Below are positions 9,726-21,179 of a DNA stretch of 23,170 nt, in pieces. The notes under the pieces are model-generated. The model ran no database searches, was not told the origin of the DNA, and worked only from the letters and a program-made list of their open reading frames with translations. Position numbers and translations under genes: made by a program. The stretch is from Saccoglossus kowalevskii (taxonomy: Eukaryota > Hemichordata > Enteropneusta > Harrimaniidae). Within the stretch, counting starts at the first letter, position 1, and each line of letters opens with the position of its first letter. The stretch spans positions 1 through 23,170 of the forward strand of contig NW_003154522.1 of assembly GCF_000003605.2 (NCBI RefSeq), in the 5' to 3' direction.

Positions 9726-10465
9726 ATGTACTCCGTGAATTTATACCACGATTTACTTAAATGTACTAATGGGCATTCTAGAATGTATTCCGTGAATTTA
9801 TACCACAATTTACTTAAATGTACTAATGGGCATTCTAGAATGTACTCCGTGAATTTATACCACGATTTACTTAAATGTACTAATGGGCATTCTAGAATGT
9901 ACTCCGTAAATGTATACCACGATTTACTTGAATGTACTAATGGGCATTCTAGAATGTACTCCGTGAATTTATACCACGATTTACTTAAATGTACTAATGG
10001 GCATTCTAGAATGTACTCCGTGAATTTATACCACGATTTACTTAAATGTACTAATGGGCATTCTAGAATGTACTCCGTGAATTTATACCACGATTTTCTT
10101 GAATGTACTAATGGGCATTCTAGAATGTACTCCGTGAATTTATACCACGATTAACTTAAATGTACTAATGGGCATTCTAGAATGTACTCCGTGAATTTAT
10201 ACCACGATTTACTTAAATGTACTAATGGGCATTCTAGAATGTACTCCGTGAATTTATACCACGATTTACTTAAATGTACTAATGGGCATTCTAGAATGTA
10301 TTCTGTGAATTTATACCACGATTTTCTTGAATGTACTAATGGGTATTCTAGAATGTACTCCGTAAATTTATACCACGATTTACTTAAATGTACTAATGGG
10401 CATTCTAGAATGTACTCCGTAAATTTATACCACGATTTACTTAAATGTACTAATGGGCATTCTAG
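9726..10465. repeat. 13-monomer block also found at 20439-21179
   Basis: Shared ordered markers are CCACAATTT (near 9804), CCGTAAATGTATACC (9905), a CGATTAACTT unit that breaks the open + frame (10148), TATTCTGTG followed by GGGTATTC (near 10299-10343) and two successive CCGTAAATT units (10353 and 10410). They recur 10713 bp later (188 monomers minus three bases), for example TTAAC at 10151 and 20864. The block ends at or beside the double deletion near 10466. Confidence 0.87.
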
Positions 10466-10482
10466 ATGTACTCGTGAATTTA
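10463..10482. other. Double single-base deletion that shifts repeat phase by -2
   Basis: The sequence reads CTAGATGTACTCGTGAATT where the array normally has CTAGAATGTACTCCGTGAATT. One A and one C are missing within about 10 bp. Monomer starts move from 36 + 57n to 34 + 57n after this point, which ends the upstream open frame. This is one of few phase changes in the array. It lies at the end of the block shared with 20439-21179, so it may mark a recombination junction, or it may be a sequencing error. Confidence 0.75.
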
Positions 10483-12859
10483 TACCACGATTTTCTTGAA
10501 TGTACTAATGGGCATTCTAGAATGTACTCCGTGAATTTATACCACGATTTACTTAAATGTACTAATGGGCATTCTAGAATGTATTCCGTGAATTTATACC
10601 ACGATTTTCTTGAATGTACTAATGGGCATTCTAGAATGTACTCCGTGAATTTATACCACGATTTTCTTGAAGGTACTAATGGGCATTCTAGAATGTACTC
10701 CGTGAATTTATACCACGATTTTCTTGAAGGTACTAATGGGCATTCTAGAATGTACTCCGTGAATTTATACCACGATTTACTTAAATGTACTAATGGGCAT
10801 TCTAGAATATAGTCCGTGAATTTATACCACGATTTTCTTGAATGTACTAATGGGCATTCTAGAATGTACTCCGTGAATTTATACCACGATTTACTTAAAT
10901 GTACTAATGGGCATTCTAGAATGTACTCCGTGAATTTATACCACGATTTACTTAAATGTACTAATGGGCATTCTAGAATGTATTCCGTGAATTTATACCA
11001 CGATTTTCTTGAATGTACTAATGGGCATTCTAGAATGTACTCCGTGAATTTATACCACGATTTACTTAAATGTACTAATGGGCATTCTACAATGTACTCC
11101 GTGAATTTATACCACGATTTACTTAAATGTACTAATGGGCATTCTAGAATGTATTCCGTGAATTTATACTACGATTTTCTTGAATGTACTAATGGGCATT
11201 CTAGAATGTTCTCCGTGAATTTATACCACGATTTACTTAAATGTACTAATGGGCATTCTAGAATGTATTTCGTGAATTTATACCACGATTTTCTTGAATG
11301 TACTAATGGGCATTCTAGAATGTACTCCGTGAATTTATACCACGATTTACTTAAATGTACTAATGGGTATTCTAGAATGTATTCCGTGAATTTATACCAC
11401 GATTTTCTTGAATATACTAATGGGCATTCTAGAATGTACTCCGTGAATTTATACCACGATTTTCTTGAATGTACTAATGGGCATTCTAGAATGTACTCCG
11501 TGAATTTATACCACGATTTACTTAAATGTACTAATGGGCATTCTAGAATGTATTCTGTGAATTTATACCACGATTTACTTAAATGTACTAATGCTCATTC
11601 TAGAATGTACTCCGTAAATTTATACCACGATTTACTTAAATGTACTAATGGGCATTCTAGAATGTACTCCGTGAATTTATACCACGATTTACTTAAATGT
11701 ACTAATGGGCATTCTAGTATGTACTCCGTAAATTTATACCACGATTTTCTTAAATGTACTAATGGGCATTCTAGAATGTACTCCGTGAATTTATAACACG
11801 ATTTTCTTGAATGTACTAATGGGCATTCTAGAATGTAGTCCGTTAATTTATACCACGATTTACTTAAATGTACTAATGGGCATTCTAGAATATAGTCCGT
11901 GAATTTATACCACGATTTTCTTGAATGTACTAATGGGCATTCTAGAATGTACTCCGTGAATTTATACCACGATTTACTTAAATGTACTAATGGGTATTCT
12001 AGAATGTAGTCCGTGAATTTATACCACGATTTACTTAAATGTACTAATGGGCATTCTAGAATGTACTCCGTGAATTTATACCACGATTTACTTAAATGTA
12101 CTAATGGGCATTCTAGAATGTACTCCGTAAATTTATATCACGATTTAGTTGAATGTACTAATGGGCATTCTAGAATGTACTCCGTGAATTTATACCACGA
12201 TTTACTTAAATGTACTAATGGGCATTCTAGAATGTACTCCGTGAATTTATACCACGATTTACTTAAATGTACTAATGGGCATTCTAGAATGTACTCCGTG
12301 AATTTATACCACGATTTACTTAAATGTACTAATCGGCATTCTAGAATGTACTCCGTGAATTTATACCACGATTTACTTAAATGTACTAATGGGCATTCTA
12401 GAATGTACTCCGTGAATTTATACCACGATTTTCTTGAATGTACTAATGGGCATTCTAGAATGTACTCCGTGAATTTATACCACGATTTACTTAAATGTAC
12501 TGATGGGCATTCTAGAATGTATTCCGTGAATTTATACCACGATTTTCTTAAATGTACTAATGGGCATTCTAGAATGTACTCCGTGAATTTATACCACGAT
12601 TTACTTAAATGTACGAATGGGCATTCTAGAAATGTACTCCGTGAATTTATACCACGATTTACTTAAATGTACTAATGGGCATTCTAGAATGTACTCCGTG
12701 AATTTATACCACGATTTACTTAAATGTACGAATGGGCATTCTAGAATGTACTCCGTGAATTTATACCACGATTTACTTAAATGTACGAATGGGCATTCTA
12801 GAATGTACTCCGTGAATTTATACCACGATTTACTTAAATGTACTAATGGGCATTCTAGA
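10483..12859. repeat. Mixed satellite segment, about 42 monomers
   Basis: This is satellite throughout with no unique insertion. Two adjacent B-type units carry CTTGAAGGTACT (near 10667 and 10724), a local pair duplication. Two units starting ATATAG at 10807 and 11890 are exactly 19 monomers apart (1083 bp), suggesting another internal duplication. Private changes include TCTACAATG near 11088, ATGTTCTCC near 11208, TATTTCGTG near 11267, ATGCTCATTC near 11592, TATAACACG near 11793 and TTTAGTTG near 12144. A one-base insertion at about 12630 (CTAGAAATG) moves the phase by +1. Confidence 0.78.
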
Positions 12860-13543
12860 ATGTATTCCGTGAATTTATACCACAATTTTCTTGAATGTAC
12901 TAACGGGCATTGTAGAATGTACTCCGTGAATTTATACCACGATTTACTTAAATGTACTAATGGGCATTCTAGAATGTATTCCGTGAATTTATACCACGAT
13001 TTTCTTGAATGTACTAATGGGCATTCTAGAATGTACTCCGTGAATTTATACTACGATTTTCTTGAATGTACTCATGGGCATTCTAGAATGTACTCCATGA
13101 ATTTATACCACGATTTACTTAAATGTACTAATGGGCATTCTAGAATGTATTCCGTGAATTTATACTACGATTTTCTTGAATGTACTAATGGGCATTGTAG
13201 AATGTACTCCGTGAATTTATACCACGATTTACTTAAATGTACTAATGGGCATTCTAGAATGTACTCCGTGAATTTATACCACGATTTACTTAAATGTACT
13301 AATGGGCATTCTAGAATGTATTCCGTGAATTTATACCACGATATTCTTGAATGTACTAATGGGCATTCTAGAATGTACTCCGTGAATTTATACCACGATT
13401 TACTTAAATGTACTAATGGGTATTCTAGAATGTATTCCGTGAATTTATACCACGATTTTCTTGAATGTACTAATGGGCATTCTAGAATGTACTCCGTGAA
13501 TTTATACCACGATTTACTTAAATGTACTAATGGGCATTCTAGA
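12860..13543. repeat. 12-monomer copy of 6135-6818
   Basis: TAACGGGCATTGTAG (near 12902), ACTCATGGG (near 13070), TACTCCATG (13090), a second CATTGTAG (near 13193), GATATTCTTG (near 13339) and GGGTATTC (near 13419) appear in the same order as in 6135-6818. The TACTCCATG offset is 6725 bp, which is 118 monomers minus the one net base lost between them. This is the third copy of the string also found in part at 606-1346. It ends just before the one-base deletion near 13564. Confidence 0.85.
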
Positions 13544-14454
13544 ATGTACTCCGTGAATTTATACACGATTTATTTAAATGTACTAATGGGCATTCTAGAA
13601 TGTATTCCGTGAATTCATACCACAATTTACTTAAATGTACTAATGGGCATTCTAGAATGTAGTCCGTGAATTTATACCACGATTTTCTTGAATGTACTAA
13701 TGGGTATTCTAGAATGTATTCCGTGAATTTATACCACGATTTACTTAAATGTACTAATGGGCATTCTAGAATGTAGTCCGTGAATTTATACCACGATTTT
13801 CTTGAATGTACTAATGGGCATTCTAGAATGTACTGCGTGAATTTATACCACGATTTACTTAAATGTACTAATGGGCATTCTAGAATGTAGTCCGTGAATT
13901 TATACCACGATTTACTTAAATGTACTAATGGGCATTCTAGAATGTACTCCGTGAATTTATACCACGATTTACTTAAATGTACTAATGGGCATTCTAGAAT
14001 GTACTCCGTGAATTTATACCACGATTTACTTAAATGTACTAATGGGCATTCTAGAATGTACTCCGTGAATTTATACCACGATTTACTTAATTGTACTAAT
14101 GGGCATTCTAGAATGTATTCCGTGAATTTATACCACGATTTACTTAAATGTACTAATGGGCATTCTAGAATGTACTCCGTGAATTTATACCACGATTTAC
14201 TTAAATGTACTAATGGGCATTCTAGAATGTACTCCGTGAATTTATACCACGATTTACTTAAATGTACTAATGGGCATTCTAGAATGTACTCCGTGAATTT
14301 ATACCACGATTTACTTAAATGTACTAATGGGCATTATAGAATGTACTCCGTGAATTTATACCACGATTTTCTTGAATGTACTAATGGGCATTCTAGAATG
14401 TACTCCGTGAATTTATACCACGATTTTCTTGAATGTACTAATGGGCATTTTAGA
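13544..14454. repeat. A-rich satellite segment with frequent TAG units
   Basis: This segment has 16 monomers. The first has a one-base deletion (TATACACGATT near 13561) and TTTATTTAAATG. TAG-bearing units start at 13657, 13771 and 13885, and the last begins a run dominated by A-type units. Private changes include GAATTCATACC near 13612, TACTGCGTG near 13832, TTAATTGTACT near 14089, CATTATAGA near 14332 and CATTTTAGA near 14447. No non-satellite content is present. Confidence 0.78.
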
Positions 14455-15024
14455 ATGTACTCCGTGAATTTATACCACGATTTATTTAAATGTACTAATG
14501 GGCATTCTAGAATGTATTCCGTGAATGTATACCACAATTTACTTAAATGTACTAATGGGCATTCTAGAATGTAGTCCGTGAATTTATACCACGATTTACT
14601 TAAATGTAATAATGGGCATTCTAGAATGTACTCCGTGAATGAATACCACGATTTACTTAAATGTACTAATGGGCATTCTAGAATGTACTCCGTGAATTTA
14701 TACCACGATTTACTTAAATGTACTAATGGGCATTCTAGAATGTACTCCGTGAATGTATACCACGATTTACTTAAATGTACTAATGGGCATTCTAGAATGT
14801 ACTCCGTGAATGTATACCACGATTTACTTAAATGTACTAATGGGCATTCTAGAATGTACTCCGTGAATTTATACCACGATTTTCTTGAATGTACTAATGG
14901 GCATTCTAGAATGTACTCCGTGAATGTATACCACGATTTTCTTAAATGTACTAATGGGCATTCTAGAATGTACTCCGTGAATTTATACCCCGATTTTCTT
15001 GAATGTACTAATGGGCATTCTAGA
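14455..15024. repeat. Block with position-16 G subtype, copy 1 (offset +1881)
   Basis: This block corresponds to 16336-16905 at an offset of 1881 bp (33 monomers). The strongest part is 14683-15024, six units. It has two successive GTGAATGTATACC units (14740, 14797), a B-type unit, a GTGAATGTATACC unit with TTTTCTTA (14911) and a TATACCCCG B-type unit (14968), in the same order in both places. TTTATTTAAA at 14481 and 16362 suggests the duplication extended further left and has since diverged. One unit (14626) has GTGAATGAATACC, a derivative of the same subtype. Confidence 0.82.
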
Positions 15025-16335
15025 ATGTATTCCGTGAATTTATACCACGATTTACTTAAATGTACTAATGGGCATTCTAGAATGTACTCCGTGAATGTAT
15101 ACCACGATTTACTTAAATGTACTAATGGGCATTCTAGAATGTACTCCGTGAATTTATACCACGATTTACTTAAATGTACTAATGGGCATTCTAGAATGTA
15201 CTCCGTGAATTTATACCACGATTTACTTAAATGTACTAATGGGCATTCTAGAATGTACTCCGTGAATGTATACCACAATTTACTTAAATGTACTAATGGG
15301 CATTCTAGAATGTACTCCGTGAATTTATACCACGATTTTCTTGAATGTACTAATGGGCATTCTAGAATGTACTCCGTGAATTTATACCACGATTTACTTA
15401 AATGTACTAATGGGCATTCTAGAATGTACTCCGTGAATTTATACCACGATTTACTTAAATGTACTAATGGGCATTCTAGAATGTACTCCCTGAATGTATA
15501 CCACAATTTACTTAAATGTACTAATGGGCATTCTAGAATGTACTCCGTGAATTTATACCACGATTTACTTAAATGTACTTATGGGCATTCTAGAATGTAC
15601 TCCGTGAATTTATACAACGATTTTCTTGAATGTACTAATGGGCATTCTAGAATGTATTCCGTGAATTTATACCACGATTTACTTAAATGTACTAATGGGC
15701 ATTCTAGAATGTACTCCGTGAATGTATACCACGATTTACTTAAATGTACTAATGGGCATTCTAGAATGTACTCCGTGAATTTATACCACGATTTACTTAA
15801 ATGTACTAATGGGCATTCTGGAATGTATTCCGTGAATTTATACCACGATTTACTTAAATGTACTAATGGGCATTCTAGAATGTAGTCCGTGAATTTATAC
15901 CACGATTTTCTTGAATGTACTAATGGGCATTCTAGAATGTACTCCGTGAATTTATACCACGATTTTCTTAAATGTACTAATGGGCATTCTAGAATGTACT
16001 CCGTGAATTTATACCACGATTTTCTTGAATGTACTAATGGGCATTCTAGAATGTAGTCCGTGAATTTATACCACGATTTACTTAAATGTACTAATGGGCA
16101 TTCTAGAATGTATTCCGTGAATTTATTCCACGATTTACTTAAATGTACTAATGGGCATTCTAGAATGTACTCCGTGAATTTATACCACGATTTACTTAAA
16201 TGTACTAATGGGCATTCTAGAATGTACTCCGTGAATTTATACCACGATTTACTTAAATGTACTAAAGGGCATTCTAGAATGTACTCCGTGAATTTATACC
16301 ACGATTTACTTAAATGTACTAATGGGCATTCTAGA
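15025..16335. repeat. A-rich segment with spaced position-16 G units
   Basis: This segment is 23 monomers, mostly A-type. Units with GTGAATGTATACC start at 15082, 15253, 15481 and 15709, giving spacings of three, four and four monomers. This suggests a local higher-order period near 228 bp. The units at 15253 and 15481 also have CCACAATTT, and 15481 has TACTCCCTG. TATACAACG occurs near 15611. TTCTGGAATG near 15817 recurs 1140 bp (20 monomers) later at 16957. Confidence 0.78.
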
Positions 16336-16905
16336 ATGTACTCCGTGAATGTATACCACGATTTATTTAAATGTACTAATGGGCATTCTAGAATGTAGTC
16401 CGTGAATTTATACCACGATTTACTTAAATGTACTAATGGGCATTCTAGAATGTACTCCGTGAATTTATACCACGATTTACTTAAATGTACTAATGGGCAT
16501 TCTAGAATGTACTCCGTGAATGTATACCACGATTTACTTAAATGTACTAATGGGCATTCTAGAATGTACTCCGTGAATTTATACCACGATTTACTTAAAT
16601 GTACTAATGGGCATTCTAGAATGTACTCCGTGAATGTATACCACGATTTACTTAAATGTACTAATGGGCATTCTAGAATGTACTCCGTGAATGTATACCA
16701 CGATTTACTTAAATGTACTAATGGGCATTCTAGAATGTACTCCGTGAATTTATACCACGATTTTCTTGAATGTACTAATGGGCATTCTAGAATGTACTCC
16801 GTGAATGTATACCACGATTTTCTTAAATGTACTAATGGGCATTCTAGAATGTACTCCGTGAATTTATACCCCGATTTTCTTGAATGTACTAATGGGCATT
16901 CTAGA
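16336..16905. repeat. Block with position-16 G subtype, copy 2
   Basis: This is the partner of 14455-15024. Position-16 G units start at 16336, 16507, 16621, 16678 and 16792, and TATACCCCG falls at 16862 against 14981-14990 in copy 1. The left part differs from copy 1 in several units. After the block the next unit carries TAG, where copy 1 continues with a TAT-bearing A-type unit. Confidence 0.82.
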
Positions 16906-17076
16906 ATGTAGTCCGTGAATTTATACCACGATTTACTTAAATGTACTAATGGGCATTCTGGAATGTACTCTGTGAATTTATACCACGATTTACTTAAATG
17001 TACTAATGGGCATTCTAGAATGTAGTCCGTGAATTTATACCACGATTTACTTAAATGTACTAATGGGCATTCTAGA
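16906..17076. repeat. Three A-type monomers between higher-order blocks
   Basis: These three units separate the 16336-16905 block from the copy of the 3.2-kb string. The first carries TAG and ends with TCTGGAATG, the second has TACTCTGTG, and the third again carries TAG. Confidence 0.75.
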
Positions 17077-17816
17077 ATGTACTACGTGAATTTATACCAC
17101 GATTTACTTAAATGTACTAATGGGCTTTCTAGAATGTACTCCGTAAATTTATACACGATTTACTTAAATGTACTAATGGGCATTCTCGAATGTATTCTGT
17201 GAATTTATACCACTATTTTCTTGAATGTACTAATGGGCATTCTAGAATGTATTCCGTGAATATATACCACGATTTACTTAAATGTACTAATGGGCATTCT
17301 AGAATGTATTCCGTGAATTTATACCACGATTTACTTAAATGTACTAATGGGCATTCTAGAATGTACTCCGTGAATTTATACCACGATTTACTTAAATGTA
17401 CTAATGGGCATTCTAGAATGTACTCCGTGAATTTATACTACGATTTTCTTGAATGTACTAATGGGCATTCTAGAATGTATTCCGTGAATTTATACCACGA
17501 TTTACTTAAATGTACTAATGGGCATTCTAGAATGTACTCCGTGAATTTATACCACGATTTACTTAAATGTACTAATGGGCATTCTAGAATGTATTCCGTG
17601 AATTTATACCACGATTTACTTGAATGTACTAATGGGCATTCTAGAATGTACTCCGTGAATTTATACCACGATTTACTTAAATGTACTAATGGGCATTCTA
17701 GAATGTACTCCGTGAATTTATACTACGATTTTCTTGAATGTACTAATGGGCATTCTAGAATGTATTCCGTGAATTTATACCACGATTTACTTAAATGTAC
17801 TAATGGGCATTCTAGA
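17077..17816. repeat. Dispersed third copy of the 1.6-4.2 kb higher-order unit
   Basis: TACTACGTG (17077), CCGTAAATT (17134), CCACTATTTTC (17190) and GTGAATATATACC (17247) follow the order found at 3171-3398. Offsets are 13906 bp before and 13905 bp after a one-base deletion near 17153 (TATACACG), consistent with 244 monomers. Unlike 2943-4196 it keeps an extra A-type unit at 17361, as copy 1 does at 2145. The run 17532-17816 also matches 1575-1859 at +15957 bp (280 monomers minus three). The segment is thus a mosaic of the two earlier copies. CATTCTCGAATG near 17187 is private. Confidence 0.83.
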
Positions 17817-18671
17817 ATGTACTCCGTGAATTTATACCACGATTTACTTAAATGTACTAATGGGCATTCTAGAATGTACTCCGTGAATTTATACCACGAT
17901 TTTCTTGAATGTACTAATGGGCATTCTAGAATGTACTCCGTGAATTTATACCACGATTTACTTAAATGTACTAATGGGTATTCTAGAATGTATTCCGTGA
18001 ATTTATACCACGATTTTCTTGAATGTACTAATGGGCATTCTAGAATGTACTCCGTGAATTTATACCACGATTTTCTTGAATGTACTAATGGGCATTCTAG
18101 AATGTACTCCGTGAATTTATACCACGATTTACTTAAATGTACTAATGGGCATTCTAGAATGTACTCCGTGAATTTATACCACGATTTACTTAAATGTACT
18201 AATGGGCATTCTAGAATGTACTCCGTAAATTTATACCACGATTTTCTTGAATGTACTAATGGGTATTCTAGAATGTACTCCGTAAATTTATACCACGATT
18301 TACTTAAATGTACTAATGGGCATTCTAGAATGTACTCCGTAAATTTATACCACGATTTACTTAAATGTACTAATGGGCATTCTAGAATGTACTCCGTGAA
18401 TTTATACCACGATTTACTTAAATGTACTAATGGGCATTCTAGAATGTACTCCGTAAATTTATACCACGATTTTCTTAAATGTACTAATGGGCATTCTAGA
18501 ATGTACTCCGTGAATTTATACCACGATTTGCTTAAATGTACTAATGGGCATTCTAGAATGTACTCCGTGAATTTATACCACGATATTCTTGAATGTACTA
18601 ATGGGCATTCTAGAATGTACTCCGTGAATTTATACCACGATTTACTTAAATGTACTAATGGGTATTCTAGA
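17817..18671. repeat. Mixed satellite segment, 15 monomers
   Basis: This is satellite only. B-type units are frequent at the left. Units with CCGTAAATT occur at 18216, 18273, 18330 and 18444, the first of them a B-type with GGGTATTC. The string 18045-18329 resembles 19413-19697 unit for unit (B, A, A, CCGTAAATT B with GGGTATTC, CCGTAAATT A), offset 1368 bp or 24 monomers. GATTTGCTTA near 18526 is private, and GATATTCTTG recurs near 18581. Confidence 0.76.
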
Positions 18672-19412
18672 ATGTATTCCGTGAATTTATACCACGATTT
18701 TCTTGAATGTACTAATGGGCATTCTAGAATGTACTCCGTGAATTTATACCACGATTTACTTAAATGTACTAATGGGTATTCTAGAATGTATTCCGTGAAT
18801 TTATACCACGATTTTCTTGAATGTACTAGTGGGCATTCTAGAATGTACTCCGTGAATTTATACCACGATTTTCTTGAATGTACTAATGGGCATTCTAGAA
18901 TGTACACCGTGAATTTATACCACGATTTACTTAGATGTACTAATGGGCATTCTAGAATGTACTCCGTGAATTTATACCACGATTTTCTTGAATGTACTAA
19001 TGGGCATTCTAGAATGTACTCCGTGAATTTATACCACGATTTACTTAAATGTACTAAGGGGCATTCTAGAATGTACTCCGTGAATTTATACCACGATTTA
19101 CTTAAATGTACTAATGGGCATTCTAGAATGTACTCCGTGAATTTATACCACGATTTACTTAAATGTACTAATGGGCATTCTAGAATGTATTCTGTGAATT
19201 TATACCACGATTTTCTTGAATGTACTAATGGGTATTCTAGAATGTACTCCGTAAATTTATACCACGATTTACTTAAATGTACTAATGGGCATTCTAGAAT
19301 GTACTCCGTGAATTTATACCACGATTTACTTAAATGTACTAATGGGCATTCTAGAATGTAATCCGTGAATTTATACCACGATTTTCTTGAATGTACTAAT
19401 GGGCATTCTAGA
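18672..19412. repeat. 12-13-monomer copy of 7446-8186
   Basis: ACTAGTGGG, ACACCGTG, CTTAGATG (18930), ACTAAGGGG, TATTCTGTG with GGGTATTC, CCGTAAATT and the TAATCC unit (19356) reproduce the order of 7446-8186 at +11226 bp. Beyond 19412 the copies diverge in monomer type. Confidence 0.87.
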
Positions 19413-19697
19413 ATGTACTCCGTGAATTTATACCACGATTTTCTTGAATGTACTAATGGGCATTCTAGAATGTACTCCGTGAATTTATACCACGATTTAC
19501 TTAAATGTACTAATGGGCATTCTAGAATGTACTCCGTGAATTTATACCACGATTTACTTAAATGTACTAATGGGCATTCTAGAATGTACTCCGTAAATTT
19601 ATACCACGATTTTCTTGAATGTACTAATGGGTATTCTAGAATGTACTCCGTAAATTTATACCACGATTTACTTAAATGTACTAATGGGCATTCTAGA
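19413..19697. repeat. Five-monomer linker matching 18045-18329
   Basis: The units are B, A, A, a B-type with CCGTAAATT and GGGTATTC, and an A-type with CCGTAAATT. The same order occurs 24 monomers upstream. The linker fills the gap between two blocks copied from the 7.4-8.2 kb and 6.4-7.2 kb strings. Confidence 0.72.
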
Positions 19698-20438
19698 ATG
19701 TATTCCGTGAATTTATACTACGATTTTCTTGAATGTACTAATGGGCATTGTAGAATGTACTCCGTGAATTTATACCACGATTTACTTAAATGTACTAATG
19801 GGCATTCTAGAATGTACTCCGTGAATTTATACCACGATTTACTTAAATGTACTAATGGGCATTCTAGAATGTATTCCGTGAATTTATACCACGATATTCT
19901 TGAATGTACTAATGGGCATTCTAGAATGTACTCCGTGAATTTATACCACGATTTACTTAAATGTACTAATGGGTATTCTAGAATGTATTCCGTGAATTTA
20001 TACCACGATTTTCTTGAATGTACTAATGGGCATTCTAGAATGTACTCCGTGAATTTATACCACGATTTACTTAAATGTACTAATGGGCATTCTAGAATGT
20101 ACTCCGTGAATTTATACCACGATATACTTAAATGTACTAATGGGCATTCTAGAATGTACTCCGTGAATTTATACCACGATTTACTTAAATGTACTAATGG
20201 GCATTCTAGTATGTACTCCGTAAATTTATACCACGATTTTCTTAAATGTACTAATGGGCATTCTAGAATGTACTCCGTGAATTTATACCACGATTTTCTT
20301 GAATGTACTAATGGGCATTCTAGAATGTAGTCCGTGAATTTATACCACGATTTACTTAAATGTACTATTGGGCATTCTAGAATGTAATCGGTGAATTTAT
20401 ACCACGATTTACTTAAATGTACTAATGGGCATTCTAGA
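19698..20438. repeat. 13-monomer copy of 6420-7160
   Basis: CATTGTAG (19747), GATATTCTTG, GGGTATTC, GATATACTTA, CTAGTATG with CCGTAAATT, a TAG unit (20325) and ACTATTGGG with TAATCGGTG (20365-20391) match 6420-7160 at +13278 bp. The match stops at 20438, and from 20439 the sequence instead follows 9726-10465. The junction between two source blocks therefore lies on or near a monomer boundary. Confidence 0.87.
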
Positions 20439-21179
20439 ATGTACTCCGTGAATTTATACCACGATTTACTTAAATGTACTAATGGGCATTCTAGAATGTA
20501 TTCCGTGAATTTATACCACAATTTACTTAAATGTACTAATGGGCATTCTAGAATGTACTCCGTGAATTTATACCACGATTTACTTAAATGTACTAATGGG
20601 CATTCTAGAATGTACTCCGTAAATGTATACCACGATTTACTTGAATGTACTAATGGGCATTCTAGAATGTACTCCGTGAATTTATACCACGATTTACTTA
20701 AATGTACTAATGGGCATTCTAGAATGTACTCCGTGAATTTATACCACGATTTACTTAAATGTACTAATGGGCATTCTAGAATGTACTCCGTGAATTTATA
20801 CCACGATTTTCTTGAATGTACTAATGGGCATTCTAGAATGTACTCCGTGAATTTATACCACGATTAACTTAAATGTACTAATGGGCATTCTAGAATGTAC
20901 TCCGTGAATTTATACCACGATTTACTTAAATGTACTAATGGGCATTCTAGAATGTACTCCGTGAATTTATACCACGATTTACTTAAATGTACTAATGGGC
21001 ATTCTAGAATGTATTCTGTGAATTTATACCACGATTTTCTTGAATGTACTAATGGGTATTCTAGAATGTACTCCGTAAATTTATACCACGATTTACTTAA
21101 ATGTACTAATGGGCATTCTAGAATGTACTCCGTAAATTTATACCACGATTTACTTAAATGTACTAATGGGCATTCTAGA
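20439..21179. repeat. 13-monomer copy of 9726-10465
   Basis: CCACAATTT (near 20517), CCGTAAATGTATACC (near 20618), CGATTAACTT (20861), TATTCTGTG with GGGTATTC and two successive CCGTAAATT units reproduce 9726-10465 at +10713 bp. The copy does not contain the double deletion found at the end of the 9.7-10.5 kb block. Confidence 0.87.

Noticed and set aside
7151-9808. An 885-aa - strand repeat protein
   Set aside because: The same repeat artefact read from the other strand. It has no unique N- or C-terminal sequence and ends wherever a variant creates a stop.
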